The notes under the pieces were generated by a model, which searched no databases, was not told the origin of the DNA, and saw nothing but the letters and a program-made list of their open reading frames with translations. 51,283 nucleotides of DNA from UBA4363 sp002393965 (GTDB lineage Bacteria; Bacteroidota; Bacteroidia; Bacteroidales; Paludibacteraceae): the NCBI GenBank assembly GCA_946542925.1, contig CAMNLA010000004.1, positions 1 to 51,283 of the forward strand, given 5' to 3'. Both the position numbers and the translations under genes were made by a program. Positions 8,193 through 16,313 of the stretch are shown here, piece after piece (position 1 is the first letter of the stretch; each line of letters starts with the position of its first letter).

Positions 8193-8242
8193 TTCCCAAA
8201 CATTCCATTCTGAACAAGTTTATTCACATCTTTCCTCTCCAA

Positions 8243-8277
8243 CAAAAAAAGAACCCCCGAACGAATCCGTCCGGGGG
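8243..8277 (-). terminator. rho-independent terminator of the ferredoxin gene
   Basis: On the minus strand the stem CCCCCGGACG / CGTTCGGGGG (one mismatch, 4-nt loop) is followed by TTCTTTTTTT. It lies 24 nt after the ferredoxin stop codon and also separates it from the converging transglycosylase gene. Confidence 0.85.
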
Positions 8278-8300
8278 TGTAATTTACTCCGTATAAATAA

Positions 8301-8468
8301 TTATGGGAGGGTGATTGCCTCACTTGGGCAAACAGAAGCGCATGTGCCGCACTCAGTGCATGCTTCTGGATCGATAGAATAGATGTCGCCTTCCGAGATA
8401 GCCTCTACTGGGCACTCGCTGATGCAGGTTCCGCATGCGACGCAGTTTTCTCCAATTACGTAAGCCAT
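8301..8468 (-). CDS. 2[4Fe-4S] ferredoxin
   Basis: A 55-residue cytosolic electron carrier of clostridial type. Two cluster motifs are complete: CVACGTCISECP near residues 9-20 and CTECGTCASVCP near 37-48, each CxxCxxCxxxCP. It begins MAYVIGENC and ends SEAITLP before TAA, the usual length for the family. It has its own promoter (TATCTTTG at 8500-8507) and terminator, so it is a single-gene unit. Partners are probably pyruvate- or 2-oxoacid:ferredoxin oxidoreductases elsewhere in the genome (inference). Confidence 0.95.
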   Translation of the reverse strand: MAYVIGENCVACGTCISECPVEAISEGDIYSIDPEACTECGTCASVCPSEAITLP

Positions 8469-8499
8469 AATGATTGAAAGTTAAGATTGATTGATGTAG

Positions 8500-8507
8500 C
8501 AAAGATA
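8500..8507 (-). promoter_or_regulatory. -7 box of the ferredoxin gene
   Basis: Minus-strand TATCTTTG lies 31 nt before the ferredoxin ATG. A TTTG (8525-8528) lies 17 nt further upstream, a little closer than the usual 19-20. Confidence 0.55.
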
Positions 8508-8703
8508 GTCTCAAAAATGAATATAGCAAAACGACAAGGGTAGTTTCTCTCAAAAAAAAAGACTTTCCCCTGCCGTTTTTAAATGATTCGTCGCCATAGA
8601 CGACTCTGAATACTTTAATGGAGTATTCTGAATAATGCTCTTTCAGAAAAGACTGAGAAGAGACCCGTCTGAAAAAAAGACGAACTTTTCTTAGTAAAAG
8701 CCC

Positions 8704-9126
8704 TTATTTGTTCTTCAACAGATCACGGATCTCAGAGAGCAACTGTTCCTCTTTGGAGGGCTCTGCTGGCGCTGGTGCCTCTTCCTCTTTTTTCTTCATG
8801 CGGTTGATGCCCTTGATCATGAAGAATATACAGATTGCAATGATAAGGAAGTCCAGAACGTTCTGAATGAAATTACCATAGGCGAATACCGTTGCTCCGG
8901 CTTCCTGTGCCTCAGCCAATGTGTTGTACGGTTTGTCATCGGAGAGGTTGATGAATTTATCAACGAAACTGACATTGCCGGTCGCCTTGCCTATCAACGG
9001 CATGATGATGTCGGCAACCAATGACGAGACAATCTTGCCGAACGCTCCACCAATGATGATGCCGACAGCCATGTCAACCATGTTGCCACGCATGGCAAAC
9101 TCTTTGAATTCTTTTACAATACTCAT
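8704..9126 (-). CDS. mscL: large-conductance mechanosensitive channel
   Basis: MscL opens under membrane tension and releases solutes during osmotic downshock. It is a homopentamer in the inner membrane. The 140 residues carry the family N-terminus FKEFAMRGNMVDMAVGIIIG, forming helix TM1 with the pore-lining Gly-rich stretch GGAFGKIVSSLV. A periplasmic loop (about 50-75) follows, then TM2 (FIQNVLDFLIIAICIFFMI) and a charged cytoplasmic C-terminal helix. It starts at ATG 9126, preceded by AT-rich DNA, and is apparently transcribed alone. Confidence 0.96.
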   Translation of the reverse strand: MSIVKEFKEFAMRGNMVDMAVGIIIGGAFGKIVSSLVADIIMPLIGKATGNVSFVDKFINLSDDKPYNTLAEAQEAGATVFAYGNFIQNVLDFLIIAICIFFMIKGINRMKKKEEEAPAPAEPSKEEQLLSEIRDLLKNK

Positions 9127-9447
9127 AGGTTTTGAATCTTTTTTTGTTTATAAACTATGCGAATATAGAGGGAAAAGGTTGTAATATCAAGAAAAAACAA
9201 AAAAAAGAGCTGGACGGACAGGACCACAACATGCCTGCCGACTCCATTCGAAACAAAAAAAACGACTAACCAACGTTCGACCGCTCGAACTTCATTCTTG
9301 CTCCAACACACCCCAATACAATCTCCACACTCCCAGTGCAACCTCATCTCTTAAACATGGTCTTATAGGGACGTTAGATTATAGGAAAGGTGAAAAACGT
9401 TTTTTTGAAAGGCAGATGAGCAGAGTTGGGTTTACTCGAAACGATGA

Positions 9448-9473
9448 CATGGCTCAAAAAGGTCTATTGAAAT
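9448..9473 (+). repeat. CATGGCTCAAAAA element, copy A
   Basis: A 26-nt sequence beginning CATGGCTCAAAAA and ending TTGAAAT. It matches 12392-12417 at 22 of 26 positions. Here its TTG coincides with the presumed -33 region of the porT promoter. Confidence 0.55.
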
Positions 9474-9495
9474 GAACAATAAATCTTTATCTTTG
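9466..9495 (+). promoter_or_regulatory. porT promoter
   Basis: ATTG (9466-9469) and TATCTTTG (9488-9495) are separated by 18 nt, close to the Bacteroidetes TTTG-N19-TAnnTTTG pattern. They lie about 55 nt before the ATG. Confidence 0.6.
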
Positions 9496-9548
9496 CATGT
9501 TTTTCTTTTACTGAATAAACGTAGATTCCTACCAACTGAGAAGAATAG

Positions 9549-10283
9549 ATGATATTCACTTGGCGAAATAAGATGCGCTTTGCCATCCTGCTGATGATGC
9601 TCGCAATGACAATCTCAGCAGAAGCTCAAAAACGTACAATCCAGAATCTTCCATACGTTGATGACAAATGGCTGCATTTCGGATTCGTACTCGGTCTTCA
9701 TACCCAAGATTTCGCTCTGACTCCCGCCAACGGGGTCGTGGACGAGAAGGGGATCGAATGGAAAGGTGATGAGGCTATCCTGTCCGCAGGTTTTACCGTA
9801 GGTATCATATCGGATCTTCGACTGTCACGCTATTTCAACCTGCGTTGTGTGCCAACTCTCAATTTCGGACAACGCGACGTCTCGTTCGCTGGTTACAAGG
9901 ACGGAACGAAAGTCGATGAGTTCAAAACGCAAGTGATGTCAACGCAGTTGATGATTCCTCTCTCCGTGAAGTTCCGTTCTCAACGCGTGAATAACTATCG
10001 TCCTTACCTCCTGACTGGCTGCGGTGCTTCCGTCGATATCACTCGCAACGGAGAAGCTGTGCTGATGCTCAAACCTCTCGACTTCTTTGCCGAAGTCGGC
10101 ATCGGATGCGATATCTACCTCCAATATTTCAAACTGGCTCCCGAACTGAAGTTTTGTGTCGGATTCCGTAATATGATAGAACGCGATCGACCGAGCATAG
10201 AGAAACTGGAGGATATTCGATATACCAATGCCATTGACCGTCTCTTCTCCCGTTTGCTGATTCTGTCGTTTAATTTCGAATAA
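9549..10283 (+). CDS. porT: PorT-type outer membrane protein of the type IX secretion system
   Basis: PorT is an outer-membrane beta-barrel protein needed for T9SS export in Porphyromonas gingivalis and relatives. The 244-aa product matches that family in length. Its signal peptide ends near SAEAQ (residues about 23-27). Amphipathic strands alternate from about 40 to the end, and it closes with a short strand ending in Phe-Glu (LLILSFNFE). Motifs such as WLHFGFVLGLH and LSAGFTVGIISDLRL fit the PorT/outer-membrane-barrel pattern. A second ATG at 9573 would give a more compact signal peptide. The gldB-like gene follows after 12 nt. The identification is from memory of the family. Confidence 0.82.
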   Translation: MIFTWRNKMRFAILLMMLAMTISAEAQKRTIQNLPYVDDKWLHFGFVLGLHTQDFALTPANGVVDEKGIEWKGDEAILSAGFTVGIISDLRLSRYFNLRCVPTLNFGQRDVSFAGYKDGTKVDEFKTQVMSTQLMIPLSVKFRSQRVNNYRPYLLTGCGASVDITRNGEAVLMLKPLDFFAEVGIGCDIYLQYFKLAPELKFCVGFRNMIERDRPSIEKLEDIRYTNAIDRLFSRLLILSFNFE

Positions 10284-10295
10284 TATTTGGATGAA

Positions 10296-11306
10296 ATGAG
10301 AAGAAATATCAATTGTCTGCTCCTGATCCTGTCGTTGCTGATGTTGTCTGCCTGCCAAAAGAATCGCTTCGAAATAGAAGTGGGGGAGGTAAAGGGCGTG
10401 AAGATAAAGATTGACCGATTCGACCGTGATTTTCATGCAATGGATACAACTCGATTACAAGATGAGGTCTCTCGGATGCGTCAGCGGTACGGAAGATTCT
10501 TTGACTTGTTTGTCAATTCCCAAATTCAAGGCGCTCTCGATACGACGCTGACTCTCGAACAACGCTTGAATGGATTCCTCAATGATTCGTTCTATCAAGA
10601 GAATCTCTACCCGGAATGCCAGACGGTTTTCAATGACGTGACCGATATCGAACACGAACTGGATACCGCATTCCGATACATCCACTATTACTTCCCTGAG
10701 AAAAAAATACCACATATCGGACTTCACATCTCAGGGTTTGGCAATTCAGTAATGGTGACACCCGATAGGATCTCGTCCAGTATCGACTGCTACCTCGGGA
10801 GTGATTACGCACCGTATTCTCAGATCGTCTTTGACTATCAACGGAAAAAAATGACACGGGCAAACGTGGCATTGGATCTGGTCTATGCCTATTTGGCAAC
10901 TGAGTTCGAGGAGGATAGCCAGAAAAATTTGTTGCAATGCATGGTCAACAGGGGTAAACTGCTCTATCTGATGACTATCTTCCTTCCAAACCGTTCCGAC
11001 GCAGAGATTCTTGGCTTCGACGAGGAACAGTACAAGTGGTGCGTGGAGAATGAGAAACAGATGTGGGATTATCTCATCGAACAGAAACGTCTCTACAATA
11101 CGTCGCATCTGGTCATAACCAAGTTTGTGGAACCTGCTCCTTTTACTTCGGAGTTCCCTCAGGAATCCCCTGGACAGGCTGTCCTTTGGCTCGGACTGAA
11201 GATCGTTCGCCAATATATGGACAATAATACATCCGTCTCGCTCTCTGATCTGATGAACGAGAAGAATGAACAGAAGATATTGGAGGGCTCTCGATATAAG
11301 CCTTGA
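10296..11306 (+). CDS. gldB: GldB-type lipoprotein
   Basis: A 336-aa predicted lipoprotein. The signal peptide ends in the lipobox LSAC, so the mature N-terminal Cys would be lipid-anchored. The body fits the GldB family, with IKIDRFDRDF near the start and a C-terminal region with SPGQAVLWLGLKIVRQYM. GldB is required for gliding in Flavobacterium. In non-gliding Bacteroidales its homologue is envelope-linked but of unclear role. The frame opens at a TTG at 10287, but ATG 10296 directly precedes the signal peptide, so I use it. It lies 12 nt after porT, implying one transcript. Confidence 0.78.
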   Translation: MRRNINCLLLILSLLMLSACQKNRFEIEVGEVKGVKIKIDRFDRDFHAMDTTRLQDEVSRMRQRYGRFFDLFVNSQIQGALDTTLTLEQRLNGFLNDSFYQENLYPECQTVFNDVTDIEHELDTAFRYIHYYFPEKKIPHIGLHISGFGNSVMVTPDRISSSIDCYLGSDYAPYSQIVFDYQRKKMTRANVALDLVYAYLATEFEEDSQKNLLQCMVNRGKLLYLMTIFLPNRSDAEILGFDEEQYKWCVENEKQMWDYLIEQKRLYNTSHLVITKFVEPAPFTSEFPQESPGQAVLWLGLKIVRQYMDNNTSVSLSDLMNEKNEQKILEGSRYKP

Positions 11307-11350
11307 CTTTTAACCGCATAATCCACTTCGAGATAGCTTGAATTAGGAAG

Positions 11351-12184
11351 ATGATAAGGACGTTGAGTCTTTTTGAGCCGGAACCGCTCCGCTTTATGAG
11401 TCTGACAAGCGGTAGTTGCGGGAATTGTTATTATATAGGAACAACCGTCGAGGGAATCTTGATTGATGCTGGCATAGGCGCACGGACGATACGCAAACGA
11501 CTGAAGAAGGCGGGTGTTGATTTCGATACCATACTCGGCGTGTTTATTACTCACGACCATAGTGATCATATAAAAGGAGTCGGTGGACTCGGCGAGAAAA
11601 TGGGTAAACCTATCTTTTCTACTATAGGTGTTCTGAGTCATATCAATGAGAATCTGACCGTTCAACCCAAATTGTCTACCGCATCCCGACGCGAGATAAG
11701 AAAGAATGAGACAATAGGGATTGGGAACTTCTCCGTCACTGCGTTCAATGTTATCCACGATGGACACGACAATATGGGATACCGAGTGGAATACGAAGGA
11801 GATGTAATCGTGATAGCTACGGACCTGGGTGATATTACCGATGAGGTGTCAAGGCATTTGATGCAGGCACAGCATATCGTGATTGAGTCAAACTACGATG
11901 ACGAGATGTTGATGAATGGTCCATACCCCCAGACGTTGAAAAACAGGATTAGCTCCGGTAACGGACATCTCAGCAATCGAAAAGCATCTGAATGGATGCG
12001 GAAACACTGGACCCCTCAGATGAAAGATGTCTTTCTCTGTCATCTCAGCGCACAGAACAATACGCCTGAACTAGCCTACAATTCAATGTCTAATGCTCTC
12101 GAACAGGCAGGAGCAAAGGACGGAGAAACGGTGCGGCTGAAGGTGCTTCCCCGCAGAATGGAATCGGATCTGATGATCTTGTAA
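11351..12184 (+). CDS. MBL-fold metallo-hydrolase (YycJ/WalJ-like)
   Basis: This 277-aa cytosolic protein has the metallo-beta-lactamase signature HDHSDH (H68, D69, H70, D72, H73), a second metal-ligand region HDGHDN, and ATDLGD with a metal-bridging Asp. The start SLTSGSCGNCYYI matches the YycJ/WalJ family, which in Firmicutes is linked to DNA repair exonuclease activity and cell-wall signalling. The Bacteroidales role is not established. It follows the gldB-like gene by 44 nt. Confidence 0.88.
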   Translation: MIRTLSLFEPEPLRFMSLTSGSCGNCYYIGTTVEGILIDAGIGARTIRKRLKKAGVDFDTILGVFITHDHSDHIKGVGGLGEKMGKPIFSTIGVLSHINENLTVQPKLSTASRREIRKNETIGIGNFSVTAFNVIHDGHDNMGYRVEYEGDVIVIATDLGDITDEVSRHLMQAQHIVIESNYDDEMLMNGPYPQTLKNRISSGNGHLSNRKASEWMRKHWTPQMKDVFLCHLSAQNNTPELAYNSMSNALEQAGAKDGETVRLKVLPRRMESDLMIL

Positions 12185-12288
12185 TTCGACTGTAAACACC
12201 CCTTTTGTAAGCCAAATGAGCAGAACCTCAAAAGGGGAAAATGCAGGAAGGGTGAAAAACTAAGCAAAAGCATTGTTTTCTCCATGTC

Positions 12289-12326
12289 GAACTCTATAGG
12301 TACAACTATCTTTTGTTCGTCCAAAC
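12289..12326. repeat. dispersed intergenic repeat, copy 3 (short)
   Basis: AACTCTATAGG, then 17 nt, then CGTCCAAAC. The spacing and end blocks are the same as in copies 1 (near 138-174) and 2 (near 13678-13713). The upstream GGAGTCCCTG part is not recognisable here. Confidence 0.5.
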
Positions 12327-12391
12327 GTTCCAATCCCCCTGATATTTGAAGTACGTAGAACGAGGATGCAAAAAGTTTGGTAAGACCCTAC

Positions 12392-12417
12392 CATGGCTCA
12401 AAAAATCCTTTTGAAAT
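12392..12417 (+). repeat. CATGGCTCAAAAA element, copy B
   Basis: Partner of 9448-9473 (22 of 26 identical). It lies about 155 nt before the outer-membrane-protein ATG and about 110 nt before its -7 box, so unlike copy A it is not at the -33 position of that promoter. Confidence 0.55.
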
Positions 12418-12527
12418 TTATCCTAATCGAGAACGTAAATCCGTAAATTCAGTGCTTTTTTGTGTTAAAAACACCACTTTAGAAGAATAAAAAGTTAAAA
12501 AAGGATAAATGTAACAGGAATGTTTGC

Positions 12528-12535
12528 TATCTTTG
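12528..12535 (+). promoter_or_regulatory. -7 box of the barrel-protein gene
   Basis: TATCTTTG, 36 nt before the ATG at 12572. No good -33 match is seen. Confidence 0.5.
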
Positions 12536-12571
12536 CCGTTGATTATCTAAAGAAACAACCAAACGCAGTAT

Positions 12572-13408
12572 ATGAAGAAAATAATACTCTTTTTTCTGAT
12601 TGGACTAAGTGCACTACAAGCTGTTCAAGCAAAGGGGTATGGTTCAAGTAGCTCTGAGTCAAGTGACTATATACAGTTCGGTGCAGGTGTGAATTATCTG
12701 TTCGGAGATTTGGGTGGTGCCAACTACAATAACTCAGGTTATGCCGATTATGATTTCCCATACACACGACCTTCTTTGGACTTGGCTTATATTCATGATT
12801 TTAGTGACGACATCGGTGTCCGTGTGTCGTTTATGTATAACTTGTTCGGAGGTAACGATAAACATTCTAGAAACTCCTTTCGTGAGTATCTGTACACAAC
12901 CAATTCTTTTGAACTCTCACTCCAGTTAATCTATTATTTCTTGCATACCTCTATCGGGAGGACTTCTTTAGATGTCTATGCATTTGCCGGAGGTGCCTAT
13001 AACTGGTACAAGACCGAATGGGGTTGCTTTGTTCAGGGTTCCGAATATGCTCTGAGAAACCGAAATGGTACAGGTGCCATTTCGTCGGAACATCCTGACG
13101 TGGATGTGGATGGCGAGTACAGCGAGTCAGATAATCGATGGAAACGCTCAGATGGATGCTTTGCCCTGCCTGTCGGTTTGGGTGTGAGAATGCCGATTAC
13201 ACAGACACTCAACATCGGAGCAGAAGCGGGCTACCGTTTCGCATTCGGACGTTCGGCAGACTATATTGATGGTATGGAAACTTGGTACTCCAACTCCAAT
13301 GATATGTATTTCATCTTCAATCTTACCGTCGCTTACTGCTTCCGTGGTACTCAGAACTACTACTCAAACCGTCGTAAGTCCCACTACGGTAAGTTTAGAA
13401 GACGTTAG
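12572..13408 (+). CDS. outer membrane beta-barrel protein, function unknown
   Basis: A 278-aa protein with a clear signal peptide (residues about 1-20, ending VQAKG). Alternating aromatic/hydrophobic strands follow (for example YIQFGAGVNYLFGDLG, FELSLQLIYYFL and VYAFAGGAYNWY). This is the look of a small outer-membrane barrel of the OmpW/opacity or DUF6089 kind. An acidic loop (about 170-190, SEHPDVDVDGEYSESDNR) may be surface exposed. The C-terminus is basic (NRRKSHYGKFRRR), which is unusual for a barrel's last strand. It has its own promoter and a strong terminator, so it is monocistronic. Confidence 0.75.
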   Translation: MKKIILFFLIGLSALQAVQAKGYGSSSSESSDYIQFGAGVNYLFGDLGGANYNNSGYADYDFPYTRPSLDLAYIHDFSDDIGVRVSFMYNLFGGNDKHSRNSFREYLYTTNSFELSLQLIYYFLHTSIGRTSLDVYAFAGGAYNWYKTEWGCFVQGSEYALRNRNGTGAISSEHPDVDVDGEYSESDNRWKRSDGCFALPVGLGVRMPITQTLNIGAEAGYRFAFGRSADYIDGMETWYSNSNDMYFIFNLTVAYCFRGTQNYYSNRRKSHYGKFRRR

Positions 13409-13434
13409 TAGCTTCTCGGAAAAGAAGAATAAAA

Positions 13435-13469
13435 TCAAAAAGGGGAACAGTTGCTGTTCCCCTTTTTGA
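13435..13469. terminator. strong bidirectional terminator
   Basis: Perfect stem AAAAAGGGGAACAG / CTGTTCCCCTTTTT with a 3-nt loop. A-rich and T-rich flanks let it act in both directions, serving the barrel gene and possibly purM from the other side. Confidence 0.9.
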
Positions 13470-13640
13470 TTCCCGCAATAGCAATACTTGCTGGCTCGTT
13501 AGTGCTTCCTCCTCTATCTTCTTCTGGTTCCATCTTTACATGAGGATGAAATTCAGATTTAATTGTTTGAATCATACAGGATTAATTCATCTATAAGAAC
13601 GTTACCCTACGTAGGGACAGATTATAGACAGGAACGAAGA

Positions 13641-13713
13641 GGAGCGGAATCCCTGAAATAAATACTCTTCCTAATAGAACTCCATAGGTGGCATCACATC
13701 CACCCGTCCAAAC
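13641..13713. repeat. dispersed intergenic repeat, copy 2
   Basis: GAGCGGAATCCCTG, then AGAACTCCATAGG, then CCGTCCAAAC. These are the same three blocks, order and near-identical spacing as copy 1 at about 101-174. Confidence 0.6.
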
Positions 13714-13778
13714 ATAGGTTAGCAAAGAAAAAGGTAGGGTGAAGTCCCAGAAACTTGGAATAGGTCTTAATACAATAC

Positions 13779-14948
13779 TTAATACTCGAAGGTGCCGTAA
13801 GGCGATGTCAGCGTCAGCGATTTGCCATGTGCTGCTTCGCAGTGACCGACAATCTGTGCGTCAATGTTGAAGGACTTCGAGATGTCAATGACCTTCTGTG
13901 CATATTCCTCTGGGAGGTATATCTCAAGCCGATGACCCATGTTGAAGACTTTGTACATCTCTTTCCAATCAGTCTTCGATTCCTTCTGTATGATTTCAAA
14001 CAGAGGAGGAATAGGGAATAGGTTGTCCTTGACAATGTGCATGTTGTCCACGAAATGCAGAATCTTGGTCTGAGCACCTCCGGAACAATGAACCATACCA
14101 TGTATGAGCGGGCGAAGTTCCGTCAACAACTTCTTGACTACAGGAGCATAGGTTCGCGTTGGAGACAATACAAGCTTTCCAGCATCAATGCCCAAATGCT
14201 CAATCTCGTCGGTCAATCGATAGTTGCCCGAGTAAATGAGGTAGTCCGGCGTGGCTGGATCAAACGTCTCCGGATACTTCTGTGCAAGATAATGGGCAAA
14301 GACATCGTGTCTGGCTGACGTGAGACCATTGCTGCCCATGCCACCGTTGTACGATTTTTCATACGTGGCTTGACCACACGATGATAAACCGACAATAACG
14401 TCTCCAGGGGCTATGTTCGCGTTGTTGATGATTTCGCTGCGACGCAGACGACAGGTGACGGTGGAGTCAACGATGATCGTACGTACCAGATCGCCTACAT
14501 CGGCTGTCTCTCCTCCCGTTGAGTAGATGCTGACACCCATGGCTCGCAACTCTTCAAGTAGCTCGTCTGTACCATTGATGATGGCTGCAATGACTTCTCC
14601 TGGTATGACGTTCTTGTTACGACCGATCGTGGATGATAACAGAATATTGTCTGTCGCTCCCACACAGAGTAAATCATCAATGTTCATGATGAGCGAGTCC
14701 TGTGCGATGCCCTTCCAGACAGAAATGTCTCCCGTCTCTTTCCAATAGACATAGGCCAGCGCAGATTTCGAACCCGCACCGTCGGCATGCATGATGTTGC
14801 AGAATTCGCTGTCTCCGCCTAGTAAATCAGGAATGATCTTGCAGAAGGCTTTGGGATATAACCCCTTATCAATATTTTTGATGGCGTTATGAACGTCTTC
14901 TTTCTCAGCGGAAACACCTCGTAGGCTATAACGTTGTTTGTTGTCCAT
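13779..14948 (-). CDS. purM: phosphoribosylformylglycinamidine cyclo-ligase (AIR synthase)
   Basis: This is the purine-synthesis enzyme that closes FGAM to aminoimidazole ribotide using ATP. The 389-aa length and sequence fit the Bacteroidetes PurM type, which is longer than the roughly 345-aa E. coli enzyme. MHADGAGSKSALAY (residues about 53-66) and IYSTGGETADVGD are substrate/nucleotide-binding segments shared with the PurM/SelD superfamily. The frame opens at a TTG (14954), but ATG 14948 starts MDNKQRYSLRG, so I use that. It has a well-placed promoter upstream. recF lies upstream on the same strand after 132 nt. Confidence 0.88.
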   Translation of the reverse strand: MDNKQRYSLRGVSAEKEDVHNAIKNIDKGLYPKAFCKIIPDLLGGDSEFCNIMHADGAGSKSALAYVYWKETGDISVWKGIAQDSLIMNIDDLLCVGATDNILLSSTIGRNKNVIPGEVIAAIINGTDELLEELRAMGVSIYSTGGETADVGDLVRTIIVDSTVTCRLRRSEIINNANIAPGDVIVGLSSCGQATYEKSYNGGMGSNGLTSARHDVFAHYLAQKYPETFDPATPDYLIYSGNYRLTDEIEHLGIDAGKLVLSPTRTYAPVVKKLLTELRPLIHGMVHCSGGAQTKILHFVDNMHIVKDNLFPIPPLFEIIQKESKTDWKEMYKVFNMGHRLEIYLPEEYAQKVIDISKSFNIDAQIVGHCEAAHGKSLTLTSPYGTFEY

Positions 14949-14972
14949 ATTCAATTGGATTTAAGACATGCA

Positions 14973-15004
14973 CAAAGGTAGTAAAAGGCAGCGATTTATG
15001 CAAA
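14973..15004 (-). promoter_or_regulatory. purM promoter
   Basis: Minus-strand TTTG (15004-15001), a 20-nt spacer, then TACCTTTG (14980-14973). This is a near-perfect Bacteroidetes -33/-7 promoter, 24 nt before the ATG. Confidence 0.75.
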
Positions 15005-15080
15005 AATAGCTCATGGCGATACGGCTGGCTATACCGATGTGTTCGGGTTTGTATAAGCAGAATCCTTGATGCTTACAATT

Positions 15081-16178
15081 CTACGGTGTCTTAACCTCAC
15101 CGTTCTCTACATGGAATATCAGGGAGTCTTGTTGCATGTGAGACAAGATGTCGTCTATGTGTTCTCGATTTGTGTCGGTGATGAAAATCTGTCCAAAGTT
15201 GTCTTCCGAGACAAGTTGAATGATCTGACGGACTCGTTCGGCGTCAAGTTTGTCAAAAATATCGTCAAAAAGTAATAATGGAGTCGATTGTGCCGTCTTT
15301 TTCAGAAAAGAGAACTGCGCCAGTTTCAAGGCGATAAGAAAGGTTTTGTTTTGACCCTGAGAACCGACTCTTCGAATGGGATACGAACCTATACTCATCT
15401 CTAAATCATCACGGTGAATCCCACTCGTGGTGAATCCCAGATAATGGTCGCGTAGACGCTTCTCCTTCAATAAGTTGACCAATGAGATATCTGTTAACTG
15501 TGACTGATAGGCCAACGATACAGTCTCGTGCTCGTTCGAAAGAAAACGGTAGTACTCTTGAAAAAGAGGAATGAATTGAACCATGAAATCCCTGCGTCGA
15601 CAAAAAATCTCGCTCCCTAAATCATGCATTTGCTGCTCCCAGATCTCAAAAAGCTCTGCAGAAGGCAGTTCATTCTGCTTTAGCAGCGCATTCCGCTGCT
15701 GCAATGCGGTGTTATAACGAATGAGAAACTGAAGGTATTCATGATCGTATTGAGAGATGATCGAGTCGATGAAGCGACGACGATCTTCACTGCCACCAGC
15801 GATGAGCGCCTGATCGTTAGGTGATACGAATACAAGCGGCAGACGACCGATGTGATCGGAAAGACGGCTATATTCCTTCTGATTGCGCTTGAATTGTTTC
15901 TTCCTGTTGCGCTTCAAACCGCAATAGATATGATCCTCTCCGTCAGGTTCAATGTGATACGTGCCTTGCAGAACGAAGAAGTCTTCGTCGTGCGTAATGC
16001 ACTGAGAGTCAATATTGACATTGTGGCTCTTGCAGTAGGAAAGAAAATAGACGGCATCCAATATGTTGGTCTTGCCCGATCCGTTGGGACCAATGAGACA
16101 GTTGATCTTCGGTGAAAAGGATATTTCCGCTTGCCGTATATTTTTGAAGTTGAGAAGTGCAAGTTGCCTGATAAACAT
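15081..16178 (-). CDS. recF: DNA replication and repair protein RecF
   Basis: RecF is an SMC-like ATPase that, with RecO and RecR, loads RecA at gapped DNA. The 365-aa product has Walker A GPNGSGKTN at residues 30-38, the family motif QALIAGGSEDRRRFID, the signature SQGQNKTFLIALKLAQ and Walker B PLLLFDDIFDKLD. The frame extends to an upstream start at 16202, but MFIRQLALLNFKNI at 16178 is the normal RecF start. A TACCTTTG box lies upstream. It is divergent from the TPR gene. Confidence 0.96.
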   Translation of the reverse strand: MFIRQLALLNFKNIRQAEISFSPKINCLIGPNGSGKTNILDAVYFLSYCKSHNVNIDSQCITHDEDFFVLQGTYHIEPDGEDHIYCGLKRNRKKQFKRNQKEYSRLSDHIGRLPLVFVSPNDQALIAGGSEDRRRFIDSIISQYDHEYLQFLIRYNTALQQRNALLKQNELPSAELFEIWEQQMHDLGSEIFCRRRDFMVQFIPLFQEYYRFLSNEHETVSLAYQSQLTDISLVNLLKEKRLRDHYLGFTTSGIHRDDLEMSIGSYPIRRVGSQGQNKTFLIALKLAQFSFLKKTAQSTPLLLFDDIFDKLDAERVRQIIQLVSEDNFGQIFITDTNREHIDDILSHMQQDSLIFHVENGEVKTP

Positions 16179-16213
16179 CGTAATAGGACGAATTGTTGTC
16201 AAAAAAAGACATG

Positions 16214-16221
16214 CAAAGGTA
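16214..16221 (-). promoter_or_regulatory. recF -7 box
   Basis: Minus-strand TACCTTTG, 35 nt before the recF ATG. It sits back to back with the TPR-gene box at 16243-16250. Confidence 0.55.
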
Positions 16222-16242
16222 GAATTTTTCGGGGAAAAATCT

Positions 16243-16250
16243 TATTTTTG
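16243..16250 (+). promoter_or_regulatory. -7 box of the TPR gene
   Basis: TATTTTTG matches TAnnTTTG, 63 nt before the ATG at 16314. Divergent from the recF box. Confidence 0.5.
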
Positions 16251-16313
16251 CGGGACTTTTCGGATTGGCATGATTCCGAAAATGGATTGTTTAAAAACTA
16301 ATCTAAGAAAATA

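Larger units (their letters stand above)
9127..9548. other. intergenic region between mscL and porT
   Basis: This 422-bp divergent gap has no convincing gene. It holds the porT promoter, a 26-nt element shared with the 12.2-12.6 kb gap (9448-9473) and short motifs (TAGGGAC-AGATTATAG, GGTGAAAAAC, ATGAGCAGA) that recur in other gaps of this region. Confidence 0.55.
12185..12571. other. intergenic region before the barrel protein
   Basis: This 387-bp gap has no gene. It contains a 9-bp inverted repeat CCCCTTTTG / CAAAAGGGG (12199-12207 and 12229-12237), dispersed-repeat copy 3 (12289-12326), CATGGCTCAAAAA element copy B (12392-12417) and the promoter of the next gene. Confidence 0.55.
13409..13778. 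other. intergenic region between converging genes
   Basis: This 370-bp gap holds the bidirectional terminator (13435-13469) and dispersed-repeat copy 2 (13641-13713). Just before the repeat is CGTAGGGACAGATTATAGACAGG, which resembles a sequence near 9366-9390. No coding frame is supported. Confidence 0.55.

Noticed and set aside
12199..12237. CCCCTTTTG / CAAAAGGGG hairpin as a terminator of the MBL gene
   Set aside because: The loop is 21 nt and no T-run follows on the plus strand, so I list it only as an inverted repeat within the gap.
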